Shown here one piece after another: positions 34,692 through 43,876 of a DNA stretch of 64,000 bases (its first letter is position 1; every line of letters begins with the position of its first letter). The translations under genes and the position numbers were made by a program. Below the pieces are notes generated by a model. The model had not been told where the DNA came from. It worked only from the letters and a program-made list of their open reading frames with translations, and made no database searches. Source of the stretch: Candidatus Kuenenia stuttgartensis (GTDB taxonomy: Bacteria; Planctomycetota; Phycisphaerae; Phycisphaerales; SM1A02); assembly GCA_945902075.1 (NCBI GenBank), contig CAMDMA010000012.1:1-64000 (forward strand), written 5' to 3'.

Positions 34692-35707
34692 GCCAGTCGC
34701 ACGCCACTCCTCGAGCACCACGCGGACTCACCACGCTCGGCGCAGATCTGCTGTTGTTTGCGGCTGCGTTTATCTGGGGAACCGGATTCGTTGCGCAACG
34801 ACTCGGTAGCGAACACCTCGGCGCATTCGCCTTCACGGGCCTTCGCTTTACGGCGGGCACGTTGCTTCTCTTACCGCTCCTCTGGTTTGCGCCATGGCCA
34901 ACACACGTCGACCGCGCCACCGCGCAGCGGGCAACCGTGCGCGGCGGGCTACTTGCGGGTGTCATCATGCTGTGCGCCGCGAATGTCCAGCAGTTCGGCC
35001 TCGCCTCGACGACAGCATCAAACGGCGCGTTTATCACAAGTCTTTACGTTGTATTCGTGCCGTTTCTCGGGCTCCTCGCGCGACACCGTATTGGTTGGCC
35101 CGTGTGGGTCGGCATTGTGCTCGCCGGTATCGGGCTTCTACTCCTCGGTGTTGAGCCGGATTTCACCGTCAACGCGGGTGATCCTTGGGTCCTCGCGTGC
35201 GCAGTGTTCTGGGCGCTCCACGTCGCGGTGGTCGGGGTGTACTCGCGCGATGCTGAACCGATTCGACTCTCCCTCATCCAACTCGGAATGACGGGAGTCG
35301 TCGCACTTTCCATCGCTGGCACCCGCGGAGAGATCACCGCCGAAGCGGTCGACTTGGCGAAATGGGCGCTTCTGTATGGCGCGGTGCTTCCTGTTGCTGT
35401 CGCGTTCACGCTGCAGGTGATCGCGCAAAAGAAGGCACCGCCCACACACACTGCGCTGATTCTCTCGCTTGAGAGCGTCTTCGGTATGGCAAGCGGCATC
35501 GTGCTGCTCGGTGAGCGTCCGGATCTCCAGAAGTACGTTGGTGCAACGTTGATGCTTGCGGGGGTCGTGGTTTCGCAAGCAATTCGGCCGAAGCCTGCTC
35601 GACGCGGAATGGATGGTGATCGCGCGATCGGGATCGATGAGACTCTTGAGTCGAGTCGCCGCGACGACGCGACTGAGGCAATCGCGCACGACCCGCAGCC
35701 GCGTTGA
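34631..35707 (+). CDS. EamA/DMT family transporter
   Basis: Ten hydrophobic segments in two EamA repeats, with the typical first helix motif LLLFAAAFIWGTGFVAQRLG and, in the second repeat, LILSLESVFGMASGIVLLGE. Such proteins move metabolites, drugs or sugars across the inner membrane; the substrate is unknown. The start is unclear: the only standard in-frame codon is GTG 34631, overlapping the fucosidase gene by 61 nt, while a CTG at 34688 overlapping its stop codon gives a more natural 339-residue protein. The C-terminal 30 residues are hydrophilic. Confidence 0.85.
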   Translation: MDRTGHGTEVRRPSEGVFPLSQSHATPRAPRGLTTLGADLLLFAAAFIWGTGFVAQRLGSEHLGAFAFTGLRFTAGTLLLLPLLWFAPWPTHVDRATAQRATVRGGLLAGVIMLCAANVQQFGLASTTASNGAFITSLYVVFVPFLGLLARHRIGWPVWVGIVLAGIGLLLLGVEPDFTVNAGDPWVLACAVFWALHVAVVGVYSRDAEPIRLSLIQLGMTGVVALSIAGTRGEITAEAVDLAKWALLYGAVLPVAVAFTLQVIAQKKAPPTHTALILSLESVFGMASGIVLLGERPDLQKYVGATLMLAGVVVSQAIRPKPARRGMDGDRAIGIDETLESSRRDDATEAIAHDPQPR

Positions 35708-35713
35708 TGGGCG

Positions 35714-36604
35714 TCACGACTCGCGGACAGAGAGGGTGATACCACCGCTCGTCGTCTTGATGATCGAGTGCCCCGTCGCTGCGCCAATCTCGGCTGTCAT
35801 ACTGTGGTCGGCGATATCTGGCGTACGCACGCGTTTCGCCGGATCAACGACTGCGATTGTTCCACTCGAAGTCGTGATGCGCACCGCGCCGTCGAAGTCG
35901 GCACCGACCTCAACCATGACCAGCGCGTTCTTTGCCTCGATATCGAAGGGGTGATCATTACCACTCGCAAGCGTGACGCGAACTGCACCGTTCGCAGAAG
36001 TCGCCCGCACACCGTCGGTTGCGCCTTCGATCGTAATGGGGCCATTCGCAGAAGTAGCGTCGATGCTTCCGGTGTGTCCACTGACATTGATCGAGCCGTT
36101 TTTGGTCGCAACACGCAGCGAACCCGACGTACCACGCACAACGAGCGTTCCGTTTCCACTTTTCAACGCACAGTCACCGGTTGCAGGGACGCGAATGGTG
36201 AGCTTCACAGAATCACGCGCCATCCACTTTCCAGGAAACACCGGCTGCACGACAATCGTGCCATCCGCCGTGCGTTCCGCGTAGAGCTTTACAACTTGTT
36301 CGCGGCGCTTCACGTCCTTTGCGTCCTCGCCGTCGACGGTGAACTCCGCGTCAATACGCGTCTCCTCGTGCTTCGGATCAGAGACGATCTCGATGGACCC
36401 GCGCTCGATTTCTGCCATCAACTTCTCACGTGTGGCCTCGTCGCCAGCTTTCGGCGCCGTGCGCGCGATCTCTGCGTCGCGCTGCACCAGGGCCGTCGCC
36501 ACGTCGTCGCTGGCGCACGCAACCTTCGGAGTAATCGGAAGCAGAGCCGCGGCGCACACCAGAACGAAGGAGATTTTGAGGATGTTGCGAATGGCTGTGT
36601 GCAT
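35714..36604 (-). CDS. Secreted DUF4097-like (beta-helix adhesin-type) protein
   Basis: 296 residues. Signal peptide 1-31 (hydrophobic, ending in ACA), then a helical N-terminal part to about 75. From about 85 to 290, regular short beta strands repeat every 20 residues (SGNGTLVVRG, TKNGSINVSG, SANGPITIEG, SANGAVRVTL, SSGTIAVV, TSGGITLS), the signature of DUF4097/DUF2807 putative auto-transporter-adhesin head folds. The function is unknown. It converges on the DMT transporter gene with 6 bp between the stops. Confidence 0.82.
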   Translation of the reverse strand: MHTAIRNILKISFVLVCAAALLPITPKVACASDDVATALVQRDAEIARTAPKAGDEATREKLMAEIERGSIEIVSDPKHEETRIDAEFTVDGEDAKDVKRREQVVKLYAERTADGTIVVQPVFPGKWMARDSVKLTIRVPATGDCALKSGNGTLVVRGTSGSLRVATKNGSINVSGHTGSIDATSANGPITIEGATDGVRATSANGAVRVTLASGNDHPFDIEAKNALVMVEVGADFDGAVRITTSSGTIAVVDPAKRVRTPDIADHSMTAEIGAATGHSIIKTTSGGITLSVRES

Positions 36605-36831
36605 GAGGCTGATTCTTGAAGTTGAGTCGCGGCGCGAGCCTCAAAGGGCATGTGGCTGCAGTTATAGGCGACTGTTTCGCGCGGTTTGGAAGTTCACGGA
36701 TCGGTTATGGCTCACTGTATCCAAGTGTTCCGATCCGAACCGCGTGAAGCCGAAAGAAGTGTCGCCGAGGCAAGGTGCAACGGTAACCCGCAGGGAGGAT
36801 CCCGGCGACAGGCTCAACAGGTGCGCGACTC

Positions 36832-37578
36832 GTGGATGCGTCGACACCCGCAATAGAAACCAACGCGAACATGAACTCCACTCTGAACTTCGACCGTGTC
36901 CTTGAGCAGCTTTTCTCGACCCTTGTCAGCGGTGACCGCCGCGGCACGCGCGAGATCGTTGACGCCGTCTACGCATCGGGAATCCCGGCCGAGACCGTCT
37001 CCAAGGACATCTTCTGGCCGATCCTCGAATCGATCAGCGCGCTCTATCGCAAAGATCAGCTCACCACGCTTTCGCATCACTATGCGACGCGCCTTCTCCG
37101 CGCACTCGTCGACCAAGCTCAGAGCCGATATACAAACAAGGCTGCGCGCGGCAAGCGTATCGCGATGTTCTGCGGCCCGAACGAAACCGAAGAGCTCGCA
37201 GGTCAACTCGTCGCCGATTTGCTTGAGGCCGACGGTTATGAAGTCACCTTCGCTGGTGGTGGCGTGGCGAATGACGAGATCCGGGGCGAACTCGGCGAGC
37301 GCGCGCCGGACACGCTGCTTCTCTTCGCATCGAGTGCGAAAGATGCACCATTCATCCGCGAACTCATCGATCAGATCCGCGAGATCGGTGCACGCAATGA
37401 CATGCAGATCGTCGTTGGCGGTGGCATCTTCAATCGCGCACCCGGACTTGCTGAAGAGATCGGCGCCGATGTCTCTGCAACCTCTCCGCGCGACCTGCTC
37501 GAAAAGCTCGTCAGCGAGAGCAGTTCGCGCAACGAGCGTTGGGCGAAGTCGACTCGTCGTTCGCGCAGCGCAGCCTGA
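36832..37578 (+). CDS. B12-binding-fold protein lacking the usual cobalamin ligands
   Basis: 248 residues from GTG 36832; an ATG at 36871 (235 residues) is an alternative and neither has a clear ribosome site. Residues about 55-95 form the helical module seen before B12 domains in CarH/LitR-type photoreceptors and methyltransferases; residues about 105-230 are the Rossmann-like B12 domain. Two signatures are altered: Wx9EH reads Yx9HH (YRKDQLTTLSHH), and the loop that normally supplies the axial His (DxHxxG or GERHELG) reads NETEELAG. There is no DNA-binding domain. A basic tail (RRSRSAA) ends the protein. It may bind another ligand or cobalamin without a protein His. A terminator follows. 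Confidence 0.75.
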   Translation: MDASTPAIETNANMNSTLNFDRVLEQLFSTLVSGDRRGTREIVDAVYASGIPAETVSKDIFWPILESISALYRKDQLTTLSHHYATRLLRALVDQAQSRYTNKAARGKRIAMFCGPNETEELAGQLVADLLEADGYEVTFAGGGVANDEIRGELGERAPDTLLLFASSAKDAPFIRELIDQIREIGARNDMQIVVGGGIFNRAPGLAEEIGADVSATSPRDLLEKLVSESSSRNERWAKSTRRSRSAA

Positions 37579-37599
37579 CGCGAAAAAGAATGAAACATT

Positions 37600-37637
37600 C
37601 GCGCGTCGCCCGTTTGTTCGGGCGGCGCGCGTTTTTT
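37600..37637 (+). terminator. Intrinsic terminator of the B12-fold gene
   Basis: Stem cgcgcg.cgcccg / cgggcg.cgcgcg around loop tttgtt, followed by six Ts. It lies about 20 nt after the stop of the B12-fold gene. Confidence 0.92.
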
Positions 37638-37783
37638 GTTGAGATCGCAGTTTCTTTGTAAGGGTTCGTGCGGCCAATTCGGTGAATGTTGGCGACGACA
37701 CATCACGGCAATAAACGCGGGAAAATGCGGGCGGATGACCGCTTCGCACAAGATGTCGCACGCCTCACTCAAAGGAGTCAGCC

Positions 37784-38179
37784 ATGCGCAATGCACTCAT
37801 CGCCTCCATCGCACTCGGCGGCAACCTTTGGCGGAAACGCAGTCATGCCGGCCCTGACTCGCTTCATCGGCGGAGTGATACAAGGAATGAGCTCCGCGAA
37901 TCTCCCAACACTCGCCGTCCGCGTCACGACCTGCTCTGGCGCGATCCAGGCACCGGTATTCGCTGTGGTCAACGCAACCACCGCTGTGGCGAACGGATGG
38001 TTTTCATTCTCATTGGCACTGGTGTGTTGACTGGAAGCGCAGACTGGTCGCAACCAATCGGGATCGGAGCCATCCTTTCCCTCGGCGACCTGAACAACAA
38101 ACTCTCGTTCCGATTCAACACCTGTTTCACGGCAAACAACTTTCTTCGCATCGAGTTCGACACCGATGAAGTGATGTGA
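37784..38179 (+). pseudogene. Decayed tandem copy of the secreted protein at 38316
   Basis: A ribosome site and start (aaggagtcagccATGCGCAATGCA) match those of the downstream gene, but the reading frame is broken. The signal-like start is in one frame; LTRFIGGVIQGMSSANLPTL and VTTCSGAIQAPVFAVV (matching [15 protein letters not shown] in the intact copy) lie in a second frame; and GIGAILSLGDLNNKLSFRF followed by NTCFTANNFLRIEFDTDEVM (matching [20 protein letters not shown]) return to the first frame. It is about 200 bp shorter than the intact copy. At least two frameshifts and an internal deletion are implied. Confidence 0.75.
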
Positions 38180-38315
38180 TCCGCACCGTCGAGGCCTTGC
38201 AGCCGTTTCTGGAGAAATCTCAGAGTCTGCTGCGAGATTGAGTCACGCAGCGCAGAAGAGTCGTGGAAGCGCATCGTCCTGCGCTCCACAAACCTTCAAC
38301 CGAAAGGAACCCGCC

Positions 38316-38921
38316 ATGCGCACTCTCACCTCGATCGTCCTCGCCTCGCTCGCCTCCCTGACCGCCGCCAGCAGCTCCCAGGCTGCCGTGTTCGGGCCCT
38401 TCGCGACAGCTGTCGGTGCGCTCCGCACGGTCGCCACCACAGCGCAGGCGACCAATGGCGCGATCAATGCCACCAGCCTCCTCAAGGTGACCCGCTGCTC
38501 GGGCGCAGTCGAAACTCCAGCGTGGGTTGTCGCCGGCCCAACCTGCACTGCCACCGCAGCCGATTATCAAATCTCGATGACCGTCGTTTCCGCGACCCAA
38601 ACCCGCGTTCGCATCGCGGCGACCGGGGCGACCTGCGACATCCGTCAGATTGTCTTCGGCACGCCAAACACGCGCTGCGGCTTCGACCTCACGCTGCCGA
38701 ACCCCGGCACCGCAGGTTCGGCCGCGGGCTTCAATCCTGCGCCAGTCGCCGGATCTCTCGTCGGCGCGTGGATGGCAACTGTCCGCCTGGAGAATGCCGT
38801 CCGCATTGGAGGGGCCGCGCCCGTCGGCGACCTCTACAGCGTCATGGTCGTGAGTTTCAACAGTTGCTTCGACATCAACGATCGCATCGAGTTCATCGTT
38901 GATACCGATTACATCAACTGA
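38316..38921 (+). CDS. Small secreted protein of unknown function
   Basis: 201 residues. Signal peptide 1-24 (ending in SSSQA before AVFGP), then a beta-rich domain with four to six cysteines ([37 protein letters not shown]) that could form disulphides outside the cytoplasm. No known family recognised. Start ATG 38316 has AAAGGAA 7-8 nt upstream. A decayed copy lies just upstream and a terminator follows, so it is an independent unit. Confidence 0.8.
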   Translation: MRTLTSIVLASLASLTAASSSQAAVFGPFATAVGALRTVATTAQATNGAINATSLLKVTRCSGAVETPAWVVAGPTCTATAADYQISMTVVSATQTRVRIAATGATCDIRQIVFGTPNTRCGFDLTLPNPGTAGSAAGFNPAPVAGSLVGAWMATVRLENAVRIGGAAPVGDLYSVMVVSFNSCFDINDRIEFIVDTDYIN

Positions 38922-38972
38922 ATCGAACGAGAGATCGGATCCTTGCCGGACTCGAAGCCTCGGAACCTCGCA

Positions 38973-39010
38973 TTGCCCGTTGCCTCATCAGCACGGGCAG
39001 TGCGGTTTTT
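38973..39010 (+). terminator. Probable terminator of the small secreted protein gene
   Basis: Stem ttgcccgt / acgggcag with a 12-nt loop, followed by tgcggttttt. It lies about 50 nt after the stop and about 50 nt before xylA. Confidence 0.65.
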
Positions 39011-39061
39011 ACAAACCACGGAACACCAAACGCTGCTTGCGAGTCGATACGCTCCGCTCCC

Positions 39062-40375
39062 ATGTCTCACGAAGCGTTTCCCGGTATCGACACCATCCCA
39101 TTCGTCGAGCGTTCCTCGCGCGAACTCCTTGGATTTCGCCACTACCGCCCCGATGAAGTCGTCGAGGGTAAGTCCATGCGCGACCAAATGCGCTTCGCGT
39201 CATGCTACTGGCACACCATGCGCAACGGTCTCGCCGATCCATTCGGCGCTGCAACCGCGCGAATGCCGTGGGACGATGGCTCCGACTCCATCGACAATTG
39301 CCTCCGCCGCGCCGACGCCTTCTTTGAGTTCCTGCGGAAGTGTCGCATTGATTTCTATTGCTTCCATGACCGCGACATCGCCCCTGAGCGCGCGACGCTC
39401 GCTGAGTCGAACGCTGATCTCGACCGCGTGGTGGAGCATTTCGCCGTGCTTGCACGCGCAAGCGGCAAGAAGCTCCTCTGGGGCACCGCGTGTCTCTTCG
39501 CGCATCCACGTTACGTCTCGGGCGCCGCAACCAGCCCGCGCATTGAGGTGTTCGCCCATGCCGCCGCACAAGTGCGCAAGGCGATTGAGGTAACCCATCG
39601 GCTCGGCGGCGAGGGTTACGTCTTCTGGGGCGGTCGCGAGGGGTACACCACGCTCCTCAACACCGATATGAAGCGCGAACGCGAGCATTTGGCGCACTTC
39701 CTGCACATGGCGGTTGAGTACAAGAAGTCCATCGGCTTCAAGGGACAGTTTTATATTGAGCCGAAGCCGCGCGAGCCGAGCGTGCATCAATACGACTCGG
39801 ATACCGCCGCGTGTCTCGCGTTTTTGCGTGAGTTCGGGCTGTTGCCACACTTCAAGCTCAATATTGAAACCAACCACGCAACACTCGCTGGTCATACGGT
39901 CGAACACGAACTCGCCGCGTGTAGAGCGGCGGGCGTACTCGGTTCGGTTGATGCAAACTCTGGCACTGAGAACTGCGGATGGGACACCGACGAATTCCCA
40001 ACTGATCCGCGACTGACCACGAAGATGATGCTCGAGATTCTTGCTGCGGGCGGACTCTCGACCGGTGGACTGAACTTTGACGCCAAGCGACGTCGTGAAA
40101 GTTTCGAGCCAGTCGACCTCTTCCATGCGCACATCGCCGGGATGGATGCGTTCGCGCGGGGGCTCAAAGCTGCTGCCGCCGTACGCGCCGATGGACGCAT
40201 CGCACAATTCGTGAAGCAACGCTACGCGAGTTGGGACTCTGAACTTGGCCGACGCATCGAGAACGGCGACGCAACACTCGAAGAACTCGAGAAGGTTGCC
40301 CTCAGCCAAACAGCATGGCCCGTGGAAAGCGGCCGACAAGAGCTACTCGAGCACATCCTCCACGAGCACATTTGA
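39062..40375 (+). CDS. xylA: Xylose isomerase
   Basis: Interconverts D-xylose and D-xylulose in the cytoplasm with two divalent metals. 437 residues, the class II length. Catalytic region [12 protein letters not shown] (His about 102, Asp about 105), [14 protein letters not shown], the metal ligand Glu in [10 protein letters not shown], then [13 protein letters not shown] and [11 protein letters not shown] are all complete. No xylulokinase is next to it; the following gene is an HD-domain protein overlapping its stop by one base. The start ATG lies 3 nt into a region free of other genes. Confidence 0.96.
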   Translation: MSHEAFPGIDTIPFVERSSRELLGFRHYRPDEVVEGKSMRDQMRFASCYWHTMRNGLADPFGAATARMPWDDGSDSIDNCLRRADAFFEFLRKCRIDFYCFHDRDIAPERATLAESNADLDRVVEHFAVLARASGKKLLWGTACLFAHPRYVSGAATSPRIEVFAHAAAQVRKAIEVTHRLGGEGYVFWGGREGYTTLLNTDMKREREHLAHFLHMAVEYKKSIGFKGQFYIEPKPREPSVHQYDSDTAACLAFLREFGLLPHFKLNIETNHATLAGHTVEHELAACRAAGVLGSVDANSGTENCGWDTDEFPTDPRLTTKMMLEILAAGGLSTGGLNFDAKRRRESFEPVDLFHAHIAGMDAFARGLKAAAAVRADGRIAQFVKQRYASWDSELGRRIENGDATLEELEKVALSQTAWPVESGRQELLEHILHEHI

Positions 40376-40926
40376 TGGAACTCACCGACGCACGCCGCAC
40401 ACTTTATGAGTGGGTCGCCAACCCCGCGCTTCGTCATCACATGGAGTGTGTCGCTGCCTGTATGGGTGCGTATGCAATGCGCGTCGATCCACCGCAGCGC
40501 GCGCGGTGGATGCTCGCCGGACTGATGCACGATCTTGATTGGGAACGTCATCCGACGGCAGCTGAGCACCCGCGTGTCGCGGTGGCTTTCCTTCGCGAGC
40601 GAGGCGTCGACGAAACCGTGTTACACGCGATCATGGCGCACGCGCCATATACGGGAACATTGCGTGACACGCCGATGGCGAAGCACCTCTTTGCGGTTGA
40701 TGAGCTCGCGGGTTTCATCGTCGCGTGTGGCAAGGTTCGCCCTGATGGCATTGCAACGCTCGAACCGGCCAGTGTGCGAAAGAAGCTTAAAAATCTGTCG
40801 TTTGCAGCGGCGGTTTCTCGCGACGACATCGCGACTGGCGCCGCTGAAGTTGGTTCGACAGAGGACGAGCACTTTGCGCTCTGTCTTGCGGCGATCCGAG
40901 AAATGCGTGAAGGAATTGCGGAATAG
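40375..40926 (+). CDS. HD-domain hydrolase (YedJ/YfbR-like)
   Basis: 183 residues. The HD metal site reads HHMECVAACMGAY, then LMHDLDWERHP and HAIMAHA, typical of the small HD phosphohydrolases related to a planctomycete and cyanobacterial group of predicted metal-dependent HD hydrolases. Such proteins commonly cleave nucleotides, but the substrate is unknown. The ATG overlaps the xylA stop (TGATG), so translation is coupled. It converges on galactokinase. Confidence 0.85.
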   Translation: MELTDARRTLYEWVANPALRHHMECVAACMGAYAMRVDPPQRARWMLAGLMHDLDWERHPTAAEHPRVAVAFLRERGVDETVLHAIMAHAPYTGTLRDTPMAKHLFAVDELAGFIVACGKVRPDGIATLEPASVRKKLKNLSFAAAVSRDDIATGAAEVGSTEDEHFALCLAAIREMREGIAE

Positions 40927-40962
40927 CCGCACTTGCGGTGCGTGATCGCTGCCTGATTTCCA

Positions 40963-42018
40963 TCACGATCGCCACGCGACCACAATCGACCCGCCGAATC
41001 CACCGCCCGTCATACGAGCGCCAAGTGCGCCGTCGGAACGAGCGCGAGTAACGAGCGCGTCGAGCTCTGGTACCGAGACTTCAAAGTCGTCGCGGAGCGA
41101 TTGGTGACTCTCGAATAACAGCGCCCCGAAGTGCTCAATGTCGTTTGAGGCCAGTGCGCGCATCGCGTCGTGTACTCGGGCCGCCTCCGTCACAACATGA
41201 CGCGCGCGACGCGCAATTCTCGGCGCAAGCTCAGCAATCTCAGGCCACCTGACGCGCGGCAGATGCGCGAGATACCCAACGCCGAGTTTGCGTGTGGCGG
41301 TCTCAACATCCGCGCGGCGTTCGGCGTATCCACCGTCACTGAGCGCGTGGCGCACGCCGGAATCGATGACCTCGATTCGCATCGTGTCTGGCAGCGACAC
41401 GAACGAAGACTGCAGTGCAGCACAATCAAGATGCAACGCCTCGCCCGACTGCGCGTGCGCGACGACCCACTGATCCATGATTCCGCAGGGCACGCCCGCA
41501 GAAACATGCTCCGCGCGCTGACAAATCAGTGCGATCGTGCGTGGTTCAACCGCGAGCCCGATAGAGAGGAGCGCAGCACGTGCAACCGAAACCTCAAGCG
41601 CAGCGCTCGACGAAAGTCCCGCGCCCACCGGCACATCGCTCGCGAGCGCGATCTTGAGTAGCGGGATCTGATATCCAGCTTCACGAAGCGCATCGAGTAC
41701 ACCTCGGGGATAGCGTTTCCATGCGTCACTGTCCGCCTTGGTAGCACCACTCCACTCGCTTGTGAATTGATCGACCGCCGCGTCGACACCTTCCATACCG
41801 AGTGCACCCGCTGCAGCAACGGTGTGCGCGCTAAGCGCCATCGGGAGCACTGTGCCCCCGGCGTAATCAATGTGGTCACCGATAAGATTCACTCGGCCCG
41901 ATGCGCGCGCGACAACCGTCGGCGCTTCACCAAACGCGCTTTGAAACAAGTGGCGCGCGCGCAAGCCGACATCACTTGCCGCCAAGCCAAATTCCCTTGA
42001 AGAGTTCGCGCGAGGCAT
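40963..42018 (-). CDS. galK: Galactokinase-like GHMP kinase
   Basis: Phosphorylates galactose at C1 (Leloir pathway). 351 residues from ATG 42018, which overlaps the preceding gene by 47 nt; TTG codons at about 41980 would avoid the overlap. The galactokinase signature GRVNLIGDHIDYAGGTVLP, the GHMP ATP loop VPVGAGLSSSAALEVS (about 115-130) and the C-terminal MTGGGFGGSIVV are present. The conserved galactokinase Asp lies in GIMDQWV. No galT or galE is nearby. An N-acetylgalactosamine or arabinose kinase role cannot be excluded. Confidence 0.88.
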   Translation of the reverse strand: MPRANSSREFGLAASDVGLRARHLFQSAFGEAPTVVARASGRVNLIGDHIDYAGGTVLPMALSAHTVAAAGALGMEGVDAAVDQFTSEWSGATKADSDAWKRYPRGVLDALREAGYQIPLLKIALASDVPVGAGLSSSAALEVSVARAALLSIGLAVEPRTIALICQRAEHVSAGVPCGIMDQWVVAHAQSGEALHLDCAALQSSFVSLPDTMRIEVIDSGVRHALSDGGYAERRADVETATRKLGVGYLAHLPRVRWPEIAELAPRIARRARHVVTEAARVHDAMRALASNDIEHFGALLFESHQSLRDDFEVSVPELDALVTRARSDGALGARMTGGGFGGSIVVAWRS

Positions 42019-43810
42019 CAAGCGCGTCGTTCCCGCTGACTGCAGCAAGACCCTCTTCGACCAACGTGCGATTCTCCGTCTGGTGGCCGATGTATGCGAG
42101 CACGAGCCCATATCCCGGTGCATCATCGCCGCGCAAGATGCGTGTACGCATCAGTGTGACCGCTTCATCAAGTCGACCACCCGTCGGAAGCAACTTGGCG
42201 TCGTAGCGCGCGTCGATCAATTCAGGCTGCGCTTCGAAGAGGTTTCGTAGCGTAAGTCCAGCAGACAAGTAGAGCCCTGCACCAATCTGTGCGTGTGCGA
42301 TGCCTGCCTCGATCAGCGGATTGTCACTTGCAAGAACTTGAGCCTGCCCAAACCGACGCTCGGCTTGAAAGTATTCGCCGTTGCGCAACGCCTCTTCGCC
42401 CTGACGAATAAGGTCGTCGACGCGCCGACGGTCGTCGCTCCCAAGCTGGTCAAACTTCTTTCCGTGACGCAGAATTTCGGCCATTTCCGGTACAGGAAGC
42501 AATTTGCCGCGCTCTTCGATTCGCTTTACTTCTCGCTCGGCTTCCGCGCCCTGTGGAACCGCGCCGTCACCAGAGATCAACGATGGCTCACCGCTCTTTG
42601 CGGGCTTCGGCTCCTTTGTCGACTCCGTCTCTCGCTTTGTCGCCGTGTCCTCAATCGCCTTCGGAATGCCCATACCCATCTCTTCAATATCGCTTCGTAC
42701 GCGTTCGAGGCCACTCTTCGTTTTCTCTGAGCCCGCATCGGTAGCGGCCCCGATTTTCTCGGTGGCCTTCTTGTCGACGGCCTCCAGTAAATCGCGATAG
42801 TTCTGCGGAGCGATGCGCGCTTCCTCGCCAACCGAAGTCGGAGCGACCTGAAGGTCAAGCCGCGTCGCGCCAGCACCCATTTTCTCGTAGTCCGACGGGC
42901 GGGCGAGACCCTTCCGAATGTCAGCTCGCGCGCGGGCCTGCTCATATGCGCCGAGACCCGCTCGCACGATTGGATCGACAAGACTCTCCGCCTGCAGTCC
43001 GCGCAGTGGGGACACGATGTACTGAATCGGATCACCATTCGCCGCCTGGCCGCGGGCGATTGCTCGTTCCTCGCCAAGTTTCTGGTTCATGGTGCCAAAG
43101 GCCATCTCTGCGTTGGCGCGATCGAGTCGAAGCCGACTATCCGGCCTGTTAGTCACCGCACGCTGCGCATCCACGCCAATTGGCGTTGAATCGCGGCGAT
43201 ACTCAAAGACACCAAGGCCCTGGCCGACGAGGAAGCGATCTTTGTAGATTGGTGAAGCGATGAACGCTGGATTCGAAAGTGCGCTTCCAGCGCGGAACTG
43301 ATAGGTGGAATCCGAACCAGTCAGGCCGCGGAAGTCTGTGTCCGCCGTGTACCCAACGGATCCGCGAAATCCACGCCCACCCGGAACACTGTCGGTGACG
43401 ATCAGATTGCGCGCGTAATAGTCGACGGGCATCGACGCGTTGTTCGAGCCTCCGCTCCCAACCTGCGAGTTGCGGTCGAGGATGTTTCCGCTCCCAAGTG
43501 CTCGGCCAGATCCTGTCCCGCGCGACCAAGAGAAGGTTTGTCCGCCCATACCGGTCCCATCACCAAGTGCGTTGCCGCTTCCGGTCGGCAGCTTGTTGAT
43601 ACCTCCCACCACGCCTCCGCGACTCCCGCTGTTTCCACCACCGATCCTGCTACCCGAGCCGACAGCCTCGCCGCCAATGCGCTGCGGTTGGACTTGGGTC
43701 TGCGCATGGGCGAAATCGACGACAAGAAATGCGACCGACCAGACGAGTGACCCCGCGAGGACGGTGGGCACGAGGGAAGCGCGCGAGGGAGTGTTCATGA
43801 GAAATTGCAT
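41972..43810 (-). CDS. Secreted glycine-rich protein with TPR-like C terminus
   Basis: 612 residues. A signal peptide (about 5-36, ending in AHA) precedes a Gly/Ser-rich region (about 40-130) with repeated SGSRIGG and TGSGRALGSG. Middle residues (130-300) contain GFRGSVGYTADTDFRG. A charged helical part follows (330-450), and residues about 460-600 resemble tetratricopeptide helices (ALRNGEYFQAERRFGQAQVL, NPLIEAGIAHAQIGAGLYLSA). I recognise no family; the layout suggests a periplasmic or surface scaffold. The ATG at 43798 (MNTPSR) is an equally good start. Its stop overlaps the galactokinase gene. Confidence 0.72.
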   Translation of the reverse strand: MQFLMNTPSRASLVPTVLAGSLVWSVAFLVVDFAHAQTQVQPQRIGGEAVGSGSRIGGGNSGSRGGVVGGINKLPTGSGNALGDGTGMGGQTFSWSRGTGSGRALGSGNILDRNSQVGSGGSNNASMPVDYYARNLIVTDSVPGGRGFRGSVGYTADTDFRGLTGSDSTYQFRAGSALSNPAFIASPIYKDRFLVGQGLGVFEYRRDSTPIGVDAQRAVTNRPDSRLRLDRANAEMAFGTMNQKLGEERAIARGQAANGDPIQYIVSPLRGLQAESLVDPIVRAGLGAYEQARARADIRKGLARPSDYEKMGAGATRLDLQVAPTSVGEEARIAPQNYRDLLEAVDKKATEKIGAATDAGSEKTKSGLERVRSDIEEMGMGIPKAIEDTATKRETESTKEPKPAKSGEPSLISGDGAVPQGAEAEREVKRIEERGKLLPVPEMAEILRHGKKFDQLGSDDRRRVDDLIRQGEEALRNGEYFQAERRFGQAQVLASDNPLIEAGIAHAQIGAGLYLSAGLTLRNLFEAQPELIDARYDAKLLPTGGRLDEAVTLMRTRILRGDDAPGYGLVLAYIGHQTENRTLVEEGLAAVSGNDALDASRELFKGIWLGGK

Positions 43811-43876
43811 GCGTGCTCTCGAAGAAAGGTGAGTCGGACTGAGTATCGGCTGTGATCCCGCAAAGGCAAGAGATCT

